This document shows positions 7,542 through 14,638 of a DNA stretch of 45,399 bases, piece after piece. The stretch spans positions 1-45,399 of the forward strand of contig MIAR01000016.1 of NCBI GenBank assembly GCA_001829185.1. Reading direction: 5' to 3'. The DNA comes from Spirochaetes bacterium GWB1_60_80 (GTDB lineage Bacteria > Spirochaetota > Spirochaetia > Treponematales > UBA12059). The translations under genes and the position numbers were made by a program. The notes under the pieces are model-generated. The model did no database searches. It saw nothing but the letters and a program-made list of their open reading frames with translations, and was not told where the DNA came from. Each line of letters starts with the position of its first letter. Positions within the stretch are counted from its first letter, which is position 1.

Positions 7542-8542
7542 CGGGTCAGCGGATCGTAGCCAAAACCGGCCGCGTAGGCCGGGTTATCCGACAACTTGAA
7601 CACCAGCTCGCTGGTATAGTGCCGGCTGCCGTCCAGGCTGTCCAGGTAGTACAATTCGACGAATAGTTCCTCCACCCGGCCGTCGGCGGCCAGACGCAGC
7701 GGAAACAATCGGTATTCGTACTCCAGGCCGGCGTCAACCCGGTAATAGCCGAAGCGCTCGCTGGCGGCGTCCTGGCAGCGGGCCAGGCCGGCCGGCCACA
7801 GGTCCTCAGCCCGCGCCAGGAACAGGCTGTGCCCGGCCAAACGGTACGGTCCCCGATAGTACTTGGCATAGATATCCTGCGAATGGGTGCGGTATTCAAA
7901 ACGATTGCCGGCAAAGAAGCGGTACGAGCCGGGGTAGAAGCTGGCCATGTTGTCGGGGTCGCGCACCCACAGGCCGACCAGTTCCGACGCCGACAGGGGC
8001 AGTTCACGCAGCGCGTACAGGTGGACCACCTGACGGCCGTCGACCAGCTCCTCGGCGAAAAAGTCGATGGGCCGACCACCGAGCAAGGTTTCCAGTTGGC
8101 TGCGATTGACGGCGCTGCTGCTGGTATTGCGCAGGTAACCCAGATAGATGAGCCCCTCGCACCCAGCCAGCTCAACCACGGTAGCGGCCAATTTATGCGG
8201 CTTCATGGTCTGTCGACTAGCCGGCAAGGGTGCGGCCTCATGATACTCGAAAAAAACCGGGCGCGTTTGAGCGGACGGTGGCGGCAGGGGAGCGGCCGTA
8301 GCTGGCGGGGCAAGCGGCGGGGCCGGCGGCGTGGACGCTGCGGCCGGTGGCGGCGCGGAGGCCAGCAGCGGGGCCGCGACCTGGTCAGCCTGGTCAGCCT
8401 GGTCAGCCTGGTCAGCCTGGTCAGCCTGGTCGACCAAAAGCGGTGCGGCTAGGTGGCCAGGATCGCGCGTCGCGCAGGCTAGCGGCAGCGTCAACGGCGA
8501 CAGCAATATCAGCAGGCCAAGGATCACGGTGCATCGTCTCAT
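7538..8542 (-). CDS. Unassigned lipoprotein with (Asp-Gln-Ala)n repeat
   Basis: 334 residues starting at ATG 8542, behind a GGGGGA site; an upstream in-frame TTG (8599) is not supported. The signal peptide ends in lipobox LPLAC (Cys23). Next come a DQA tripeptide repeat (~residues 37-54), a Pro/Ala-rich linker to ~100, and a globular domain of ~230 residues (NRSQLETLLGG; VVHLYALRELPLS; YPGSYRFFAGNRFEYRTHSQD; Tyr-rich and acidic C-terminus). I do not recognise the domain. The Tyr/Phe-rich central part hints at a beta-rich envelope protein, no more. The stop TAG lies in the CTAG that flanks repeat copy 1. Confidence 0.75.
   Translation of the reverse strand: MRRCTVILGLLILLSPLTLPLACATRDPGHLAAPLLVDQADQADQADQADQADQVAAPLLASAPPPAAASTPPAPPLAPPATAAPLPPPSAQTRPVFFEYHEAAPLPASRQTMKPHKLAATVVELAGCEGLIYLGYLRNTSSSAVNRSQLETLLGGRPIDFFAEELVDGRQVVHLYALRELPLSASELVGLWVRDPDNMASFYPGSYRFFAGNRFEYRTHSQDIYAKYYRGPYRLAGHSLFLARAEDLWPAGLARCQDAASERFGYYRVDAGLEYEYRLFPLRLAADGRVEELFVELYYLDSLDGSRHYTSELVFKLSDNPAYAAGFGYDPLTR
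8381..8434 (-). repeat. 9-bp tandem repeat coding for Asp-Gln-Ala
   Basis: Five identical copies of ctggtcagc (8381-8425) and one variant ctggtcgac (8426-8434), in frame, encode (DQA)n just after the lipidated cysteine. A tract like this can change length by slippage without breaking the frame. The same nonamer core recurs at 35811-35828 inside a pseudouridine synthase gene. Confidence 0.85.
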
Positions 8543-8617
8543 GCAGTCCCCCAAAAGCGGAATCGATTCAAGTTTACCACCGAAATTGCCGGGAAGCAAT
8601 TGGATAGTACTGTCGCG

Positions 8618-9118
8618 TCAATCCTGGCGCGCTACCGGCCGCCGGTGGGTCCGGAGCTCGTAGATGATGTACAGCACGGCCGCGAAGGTAATGGACAGGT
8701 CGGCGACATTCAGGACACCGGTGCGCAGCTGTCCGATGCCGAAGTTCAGGAAATCGACCACCTGGAAGTCGTTGATCAGCCGGTCGATGAGGTTACTGAG
8801 GCCACCGGCCACGAAGCTGGTCATTAGGATAATCTTGAACAGGTCGCGCTCCTTGAACAGACAGTACGCCAACAGCGTCAGGCAGACGATGATCGGCAGG
8901 ATCAGCAGCACTAGGTATTTGATCGGAGATGGCCAGGTGCTGCCCATGCTCAGGAAGGCGCCCGAGTTCTCGGCGTAGCCGATGACCACCAGATCGCCCA
9001 GAAAACTGATTGGATTCCGGCCGCGCAGGTATTCGACCGCCGCGAACTTGGTTATCCGGTCAGCCACAATGTTGACGGCCAGGGTAATCGACATGCTCAG
9101 TATCGGTAATTTCTTCAT
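8618..9118 (-). CDS. lspA: Signal peptidase II (LspA), copy 1
   Basis: 166 residues, four membrane segments. Conserved LspA blocks: D20 (VADRITK), N51 (ENSGAF), the catalytic pair D122 (VVDF, after NLIDR) and D140 (LNVAD). It cleaves the signal peptide of diacylglyceryl-modified prolipoproteins, the class predicted several times in this window. ATG 9118 has a GGAGA site 5 nt upstream. This is one of two lspA genes here; it is the more divergent in motif context (VVDFLNFGIGQLRTGVLNVAD) but keeps all catalytic residues. Confidence 0.9.
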   Translation of the reverse strand: MKKLPILSMSITLAVNIVADRITKFAAVEYLRGRNPISFLGDLVVIGYAENSGAFLSMGSTWPSPIKYLVLLILPIIVCLTLLAYCLFKERDLFKIILMTSFVAGGLSNLIDRLINDFQVVDFLNFGIGQLRTGVLNVADLSITFAAVLYIIYELRTHRRPVARQD

Positions 9119-9219
9119 GGTTTCTCCATCGGTAAACAGGCTCCCGGCGTGGCGGCGGGCAAGCTAGCGCCACGCGACTGCTGGGCAGTATATCATACCG
9201 ACCCGGTCCGGCACCACCA

Positions 9220-9249
9220 TTGACAAGCCCGGCCCTGCAGCCGGATAAT
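9220..9249 (+). promoter_or_regulatory. Promoter of the pxpA-pxpBC operon
   Basis: TTGACA (9220-9225), 18-nt spacer, GATAAT (9244-9249). It is followed by a short leader with a GGGAG site before ATG 9277, an ordinary leadered start in contrast to its neighbours. Confidence 0.55.
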
Positions 9250-9276
9250 CGCGCCACCTGAAGCGCGGGAGCTTTC

Positions 9277-10068
9277 ATGACCACCATCGACCTGAATGCC
9301 GACCTCGGCGAAAGTTTCGGAGCCTGGACCATGGGACACGACGAGGCGCTGCTGGCCTGCGTCAGTTCGGCCAACCTGGCCTGTGGCGTCCACGCCGGCG
9401 ATCCCTCGGTCATGGCCCACAGCGTGGCGGCGGCCATTCGGGCCGGCGTGGCGATCGGCGCCCATCCGGGCTACCCCGACCTAATCGGTTTCGGCCGCCG
9501 TTCGCTGGCCATGACGGCCGACGAGGTCTATACCACCGTGCTCTACCAGCTTGGTGCCTTGCAAGCCTTTGTGCGGGCGGCCGGCGGCCGACTGGTTCAC
9601 GTCAAACCGCACGGCGCCCTGTACAATGACGCCGCGCTCGACCCGACGCTGGCCGAGGCCATCGCCCGGGCCACCCGCGCCGCCGATCACGGGTTGCGCC
9701 TGGTCGGGCTGCCCGGCAGCGCCCTGGAAATGGCCGCCGCCGGGCTGGACTTCTGGGGCGAGTTCTTTGCCGACCGCGCCTACGACGACGCCGGCCGGCT
9801 ACTACCGAGAACCCAGCCCGGCGCCCTACTCCACGACCGTGCCCAAGTCATCGCCCGCACTCGGCGGGCCGTGGCCAGCGGCGACGTCGAGACGGCCGGC
9901 GGCGGCCTCATCAAGCTCCGTTTCCGTACCATCTGCCTGCATGGCGACAATCCGGCCGCGGTCGAGCTGGCCCAGGCCCTGCGCGCCAGCCTGGAAGCTG
10001 GCGGCGTTACAGTAACCGCCGGCAGTGCGACCGCCTCCGGCCCGTCCGCCTCCGGCCCCACCGCCTGA
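9277..10068 (+). CDS. pxpA: 5-oxoprolinase subunit A (LamB/YcsF family)
   Basis: 263 residues with the family signatures DLNADLGESFG at the N-terminus, HPGYPDLIGFGRR and HVKPHGALYND. With PxpB and PxpC it hydrolyses 5-oxoproline (pyroglutamate) to glutamate using ATP, clearing a spontaneous by-product of glutamine and glutathione chemistry. The C-terminus carries a short Ala/Ser/Gly repeat (ATASGPSASGP). Its TGA overlaps the next ATG by 1 nt (10068), so the two are coupled. Confidence 0.93.
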   Translation: MTTIDLNADLGESFGAWTMGHDEALLACVSSANLACGVHAGDPSVMAHSVAAAIRAGVAIGAHPGYPDLIGFGRRSLAMTADEVYTTVLYQLGALQAFVRAAGGRLVHVKPHGALYNDAALDPTLAEAIARATRAADHGLRLVGLPGSALEMAAAGLDFWGEFFADRAYDDAGRLLPRTQPGALLHDRAQVIARTRRAVASGDVETAGGGLIKLRFRTICLHGDNPAAVELAQALRASLEAGGVTVTAGSATASGPSASGPTA

Positions 10069-11876
10069 TGGCCACATCCTTCCGCTTCAGCCACTACGGC
10101 GAGGCCGCCATCCTGGTGCGCCTGGGCAATACCATCGACGAAGCCCAGTACCACCGGCTGATGGCCTTGGTAGCGCGGCTGCAAGCCAGTCCGCCGGCCG
10201 GCTATCGCGAACTGGTGCCAGCCTACAACAGTCTGCTGGTGCTCTTCGATCCCCTACAAACCGCTCCCGCCGCCTTCCTGGCGGCGCTCCGGAAAATGGC
10301 CAGCGCCCGGCCGGAAACAAGCGGTGACGGACCGCGACAGGTGGTCGAACTGCCGGTCCACTACGGCGGCGCAGACGGCCCCGACCTGGCGGCGGCCGCC
10401 AATCGGGCGGGCCTGTCGCCGGAGGAATTTATCGCCCGGCACGCCGGCCGCGACTATCTGGTGTACATGCTGGGCTTCCGGCCGGGCTTCCCCTATCTGG
10501 GTGGCCTGGACCCGATCCTGACCACGCCGCGGCTGGCCACGCCACGCGCCCGAGTGCCGGCCGGTTCGGTCGGAATTGCCGACCACCAGACCGGCGTCTA
10601 TCCGGCGGCCAGCCCCGGCGGCTGGAACCTGATCGGCCGGACGCCGTTGGCCCTGTTTGACCCGACCCGCCGGCCGCCGGCCCTGCTGGCGCCCGGCCAA
10701 TACCTGCGCTTCGTGCCAGTGGCCGAGCCGGTAACCACGACCACACCGCTAATAGCCGACTGGCCGACTACCACAACCAGCACCGACTGGCAGCCGCCGG
10801 CGGCCGGTCCGCTCGCCGGCAGTGGTATCCGGGTTATCAAGCCCGGTCCGCTCAGCCTGATACAGGACGCCGGCCGGCCCGGCTACCTAGCCAGCGGCGT
10901 CCCGCCCTCCGGACCGCTCGACGCCTGGTCGTTGGCCCTGGCCAACCGACTGGTCGGCAACCCAACCGGAACCGCCGGCATCGAATGCACCCTGGGTGGC
11001 CTGGAACTATACTTCGGGCAAGCCGCCCAGGTGGCGGTATGCGGCGCCATCGTGCCGCTAAGCCTAGACGGCCACGCGGTGGCCATGAACCGCGCTCTGG
11101 CTATCCCCGCCGGTTCCGGCTTGACGCTGGGCTCGGTTAGTCGCGGACTACGCAGTTACCTGGCGGTGGCCGGCGGTATTCAAACACCGCTCCTGATGGG
11201 CAGCCGCGCCGCCTTTCCGGGTAGCGGCTTTGGCGGCCTGGCCGGCCGAGGTTTGCAGGCTGGCGATCAGCTACCGCTGATGCCAAGCCCTTCCGCCCTG
11301 GCCGAAGTCGCCGGTGACGGTTCAAGCGCCGCAGCCGCTGAGTTACCGGCCGCGTCAGCCAGCCAGTTGGCCGATCAGATCACGCTCCGCGTCACCTTCC
11401 TCGACGAGCAAGAGCGTTTTACCGCCGCCAGCCAGCGCCGCTTCTTAACCGAGCCCTACCGGGTGTCGTCCCGCAGCGACCGGATGGGTTGCCGGCTGGA
11501 AGGGCCAGCCCTGGAGCACGTCGCCGGCGCCGACATCATCTCGTCCGGCGTACTGAGCGGAACCATCCAGGTACCGGGCGACGGGCAGCCGATCGTCCTC
11601 CTGGCCGACCGCCAGACCACCGGCGGCTACACCCGGCTCGCCCAGGTCATCGAAGCCGATCTACCCTTACTCGGCCAAGCCCGACCGGGCTGCCTGGTTC
11701 ACTTTGCGGCCTGCACCATTCCCGGGGCGGTGGCAGCCCTGCGCGCCACAACGGAACGGCTGGAAACCTTGCGCGCCAGCTTAGCCACAGCCCGGCAGCC
11801 GCTGGCGCTTGTCCGCCGCTTCAAGCTACAGCTGCTTGGTCAAGAGTATGCTGTTACTATAGAAGAATTGCACTAG
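10068..11876 (+). CDS. 5-oxoprolinase subunits B and C fused
   Basis: 602 residues. Residues ~1-225 are PxpB/KipI-like (FSHYGEAAILVRLGN; YMLGFRPGFPYLGGLD; RARVPAGSVGIADHQTGVYPAASPGGWNLIGRTP). Residues ~252-560 are PxpC/KipA-like (IRVIKPGPLSLIQDAGRPGY; GVPPSGPLDAWSLALANRLVGN; GIECTLGG; DRMGCRLEG; GDGQPIVLLADRQTTGGY). In most bacteria pxpB and pxpC are separate genes; here they form one frame with a Pro/Thr-rich linker. The last ~40 residues form a helical tail. Together with pxpA the full enzyme is present. The KipI/KipA names come from a Bacillus kinase-inhibitor context and are unlikely to apply. Confidence 0.92.
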   Translation: MATSFRFSHYGEAAILVRLGNTIDEAQYHRLMALVARLQASPPAGYRELVPAYNSLLVLFDPLQTAPAAFLAALRKMASARPETSGDGPRQVVELPVHYGGADGPDLAAAANRAGLSPEEFIARHAGRDYLVYMLGFRPGFPYLGGLDPILTTPRLATPRARVPAGSVGIADHQTGVYPAASPGGWNLIGRTPLALFDPTRRPPALLAPGQYLRFVPVAEPVTTTTPLIADWPTTTTSTDWQPPAAGPLAGSGIRVIKPGPLSLIQDAGRPGYLASGVPPSGPLDAWSLALANRLVGNPTGTAGIECTLGGLELYFGQAAQVAVCGAIVPLSLDGHAVAMNRALAIPAGSGLTLGSVSRGLRSYLAVAGGIQTPLLMGSRAAFPGSGFGGLAGRGLQAGDQLPLMPSPSALAEVAGDGSSAAAAELPAASASQLADQITLRVTFLDEQERFTAASQRRFLTEPYRVSSRSDRMGCRLEGPALEHVAGADIISSGVLSGTIQVPGDGQPIVLLADRQTTGGYTRLAQVIEADLPLLGQARPGCLVHFAACTIPGAVAALRATTERLETLRASLATARQPLALVRRFKLQLLGQEYAVTIEELH

Positions 11877-11925
11877 AACCGCGCGCCTGTCCGCCGGTGA
11901 GAAGAACTTTAACCGTGGTCAACCC

Positions 11926-13047
11926 TTACTGATCCTGGCCACTCACCACGAAATCGCCATCCTGAATCTGTTTCAAGTACAGGGTTCGGTGCGCGTCACC
12001 AAAGGAATCCATTAGTATCGGGCCAGCCGTACCCTCAAATCGCTCGATGCCGCCTAGCGCTTCATACAATTGTTGGGGCGATTCATTGGCCTGGCGCAAG
12101 GCGGCTACCAGTAACAGCATGGAATCCCAAGTCTCGATGGCTGCATAACTCGGCTCAACATTGAAGGCCGCCCGATAGGCGATAGACAAGGCGGAGCTAG
12201 CCGTTAGGCTAATATCCACCTGATGCACCAAGCTGGCGCCTTCGACGGCCGCGCCGCCATAGGTGATAACATCATGGTTGCCGGCCCAACCGCTCAGGTA
12301 GAGTGGCTTCAGCAGCCCGCGCAAAGCCAAGTTCTGGGCTATGGTGCCGGTATCCAGGGAGCTGGCCACGATCATCACCGCGTCGTAGCCCGGTTCCAAA
12401 GCCAGGCGGGCGATACGGTCATAATCCATTTCCTGGACCGAGTCATAGAGAATCAAACCGCTCATGTCGACCAGAGAGGCCAGCCCATTGAAGTAGGTCT
12501 CGTAATACGGCTGATTGTAGGCGGCGGCCAGGAAGAGTATCCGGGACTGCCCAGCCGCCCGCATGCGGCCACCAAGCACGACCGGATCGCGGGCCGAGGT
12601 CATAATAGTCCGAAAAAAGACATCCGCTTTGCCAGACAGTTCGGCTGAAGTGGAGGTCGGGCTGATTATCGGCACCATCGCCGTCTGCATGGTCGGGATG
12701 GCCGCCAAAGCCGACGAGCTGGAATAAAAGCCGAGGATGGCGATGGCTCCGGCATCGACCAGCTCCTTGGCCAAACGCGGCCCCCGCCGATCGTCACTGG
12801 CCAGATCGCGAACTTCCAGACGCAAGCGCCGGCCGGCTATGCCACCGGAAGCGTTCAACTCTTCCACAAACAGCTGGGCGGCATTCCGACCCTCAACGCC
12901 GAGCATGTAGTCTATCCCGGAGAGGCTGGCCACGAAACCGACCATGATGTCCGACCGAGCGGTACACGCGCCGGCCAGAAAGGCCAAGCCAGCTACCAGC
13001 GCTAACAGTATCAAAGGTCTCAAAAAGCTACAGAGGCGCGTAGCCAT
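11926..13047 (-). CDS. LivJ-type periplasmic binding lipoprotein
   Basis: 373 residues. N-terminal signal with lipobox LAGAC (Cys28), then a type I periplasmic-binding fold: GFVASLSGIDYMLGVEGRNAAQLFVEELNASGGIAGRRLRLEVRDLASD, and later IAILGFYSSSSALAAIPTMQ and PIISPTSTSAEL. The fold binds branched-chain amino acids, amides or similar ligands. No permease or ATPase genes are adjacent, so it is either a remote component of a Liv transporter or a sensory binding protein. A strong Shine-Dalgarno (GGGGAGGG) precedes ATG 13047. Convergent with pxpBC. Confidence 0.88.
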   Translation of the reverse strand: MATRLCSFLRPLILLALVAGLAFLAGACTARSDIMVGFVASLSGIDYMLGVEGRNAAQLFVEELNASGGIAGRRLRLEVRDLASDDRRGPRLAKELVDAGAIAILGFYSSSSALAAIPTMQTAMVPIISPTSTSAELSGKADVFFRTIMTSARDPVVLGGRMRAAGQSRILFLAAAYNQPYYETYFNGLASLVDMSGLILYDSVQEMDYDRIARLALEPGYDAVMIVASSLDTGTIAQNLALRGLLKPLYLSGWAGNHDVITYGGAAVEGASLVHQVDISLTASSALSIAYRAAFNVEPSYAAIETWDSMLLLVAALRQANESPQQLYEALGGIERFEGTAGPILMDSFGDAHRTLYLKQIQDGDFVVSGQDQ

Positions 13048-13426
13048 CGTCCCTCCCCGGAAATCCTAGTCAAGATGAAACAAAAGCTTGCTTGAAATTC
13101 TCGTTTGCATCGCCCGGCTTGTCAAGGTCTATTCTGGGACGACCAGGCAGCGCTATTCGGGGACAACCAGGTAGCGCGAGCTTGGCTTCCGACCTGCCCG
13201 TGCTCGCTCCAGTAGTCCAATTGCCGTTCTTTCCATTTAGCAGATTCAAGAATCTGAAAATTTAGACTATACTCTGAGTGTTCAACTAGTACCGAATCGC
13301 TTAGGGAGAACAAGTTGATCCGCTAGCAAGACTCGTTAGAAGGGCTCCAGGAGTATTCTCTGGCTGCGAAGTGGGCCTTCATTCCAGACTGGGAGGTAAC
13401 CCAGAATACCAAAAGCAAGGAATCAA
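13048..13426. other. 379-bp intergenic region: binding-protein promoter, tandem repeat, palindrome
   Basis: It holds a minus-strand promoter for the LivJ-type gene (TTGACA 13125-13120, 17-nt spacer, GAGAAT 13102-13097), a 24-bp tandem repeat (13129-13176), and a perfect 16-bp palindrome CAGATTC-aa-GAATCTG (13241-13256) shortly before a plus-strand TATACT box. Base composition drops here and stays low through the next gene. I see no gene. Confidence 0.55.
13129..13176. repeat. 24-bp imperfect tandem repeat
   Basis: Units 13129-13152 and 13153-13176 match at 21 of 24 positions (core CTATTC.GGGAC.ACCAGG.AGCG). No third copy was seen in the window. It may be the decayed end of a mobile element; that is a guess. 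Confidence 0.6.
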
Positions 13427-14104
13427 ATGATAAAGGCTATACTATTTGACTTCGACTCAACGCTGGTTGACTATCCTCATGGGGATACACTCGCGTTGCG
13501 AAAAGTATTGGAAAGGTCTGGTCTGAGCGTCAGCTTGGATGAGTTTCGAGATTATTCGGGAGATGTTCTCAGGGCAATCTATGACAACAAGACAATACTA
13601 AGGCAAAACATTCACGCCTATCGCCTACAGGAAACAATGCGACATTTTGGTGGTACATGGAAAGACGAATACCTGTCAGATTATTTCGCGGTTTATCTAA
13701 ACACGGTGAAAGTCTATGATGGTGTCAACGAACTCCTTGTAACGCTCAAGCCAAAATACAAACTGGGCTTGCTTACAAACTCAAACGACCTTCCTGAACA
13801 GAAAGCCAGAATTTCAGCCTCCAAACTGAGTCTTCATTTTGATTCCATCGGCATTGCCGTTGAGATTGGATGCTTCAAGCCAAACCCTGAAGCATTTCTA
13901 TGGGTTGCAGATAAACTTGGGGTACCGGCCGCTGAATGCTTGTTTATCGGCGATTCGGAAACCTATGACATAGTAGGCGCCCAAAATGTCGGTATGAAAA
14001 CATTAAAAAAGGTTCGTGACAAATCTGACGCCACGGTAGCCGATGATTTGTTCATCACATATTCAGAACTTGGTGATTTGCTCAATAGAAAATATTTGAT
14101 ATAA
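13427..14104 (+). CDS. HAD-superfamily hydrolase (subfamily IA), lower-GC islet
   Basis: 225 residues with the four HAD motifs: I DFDST (nucleophile D8, acid D10), II LLTNS, III Lys in GCFKPNPEAF, IV GDSETYD. An inserted helical cap follows motif I. Such enzymes are phosphoglycolate, pyrophosphate or sugar-phosphate phosphatases; the substrate cannot be read from the sequence. An AAGGA site precedes ATG 13427. The gene is clearly richer in A+T (about 43% GC by eye) with different codon use from its neighbours, and sits next to tRNA-Leu, which suggests horizontal acquisition. Confidence 0.88.
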   Translation: MIKAILFDFDSTLVDYPHGDTLALRKVLERSGLSVSLDEFRDYSGDVLRAIYDNKTILRQNIHAYRLQETMRHFGGTWKDEYLSDYFAVYLNTVKVYDGVNELLVTLKPKYKLGLLTNSNDLPEQKARISASKLSLHFDSIGIAVEIGCFKPNPEAFLWVADKLGVPAAECLFIGDSETYDIVGAQNVGMKTLKKVRDKSDATVADDLFITYSELGDLLNRKYLI

Positions 14105-14404
14105 ACCAACATCCGATTACTGCCTTTGTTACTGGAATACAATGTTACATCAAAGTGAGCAACAAACTGACGTTATCCTTGGCGCCTCTTCCTCCCGTTG
14201 GGACGCTCATTTCATTCGCTAATTCGCAAGGAAATGATACTACGGATCGCTGACGCGACCTGCGAAACGGCGCTCGCTTCGGTAGTCCGCTACGCGGACG
14301 GGCGTATGGAAGTTGGTTGGATGGCCGGCATGCGCCGGCTAACGCCACAAGCCCTCTCGCCGCAAAAATAAGAAACCCGACCTGGTGGTCGGGTTTCTTA
14401 TTTT
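14105..14404. other. 300-bp non-coding region between the HAD gene and tRNA-Leu
   Basis: No gene. It contains several small hairpins (for example GCCGGC-atgc-GCCGGC type pairing near 14320-14345), the tRNA terminator hairpin at its right end, and an inverted partial copy of the tRNA 3' end (14345-14362). An open frame that reads through the tRNA on the minus strand is a by-product of the tRNA sequence. Confidence 0.6.
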
Positions 14405-14417
14405 TGCGGCGAAGAGG
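14353..14417. repeat. Long palindrome joining the tRNA-Leu 3' end, its terminator and an inverted tRNA-end copy
   Basis: Left arm 14353-14382 and right arm 14387-14417 are complementary over 30 bp with one bulged base and a 4-nt loop. The inner part (AATAAGAAACCCGACC and its inverse) is an ordinary intrinsic terminator with U-tracts both ways. The outer part repeats the last ~12 nt of the tRNA. With mismatches the likeness reaches the T-loop (left side CACAAGCCCTCTCGCCGC against TTCAAGTCCTCTTCGCCGC in the tRNA). Confidence 0.8.
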
Positions 14418-14489
14418 ACTTGAACCTCCATGCCTGTTAAGGGCACTAGGACCTGAACCTAGCGTGTCTGCCAATTTCACCATCGCCGC
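14405..14489 (-). tRNA. tRNA-Leu (anticodon CAG)
   Basis: 85 nt with acceptor GCGGCGA/TCGCCGC, discriminator A (14405), D-arm, anticodon stem CTAGG/CCTAG around loop TTCAGGT (anticodon CAG, reads CUG), a long variable arm (TGCCCTTAACAGGCA) typical of class II tRNAs, and T-arm GGAGGTTCAAGTCCTC. CCA is not encoded. It reads CUG, a codon used heavily in this GC-rich sequence. An intrinsic terminator follows directly on the minus strand. Confidence 0.95.
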
Positions 14490-14602
14490 ATGCCTCGTCA
14501 GACGCAGGCTTTTCACAACGCGAGAAACGTCGCCGGCCAGTCTGCCTGACACCAAACTTATAGCCTAAAAGTGCGCAGTTTGTCAATATGGCCGACAACA
14601 AC

Positions 14603-14630
14603 TTGACCGCAAGGCCAAAAGGAATATAGT
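14603..14630 (+). promoter_or_regulatory. Promoter of the histidine kinase gene, leaderless
   Basis: TTGACC (14603-14608), 16-nt spacer, TATAGT (14625-14630), then 8 nt to ATG 14639. A TTG at 14630 overlaps the -10 box, which argues for ATG 14639 as the start. Confidence 0.55.
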
Positions 14631-14638
14631 TGAATGCG

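Noticed and set aside
14145-14555. Open frame reading through the tRNA-Leu on the minus strand
   Set aside because: It translates the tRNA itself (MVKLADTLGSGPSALNR-type peptide), a well-known artefact.
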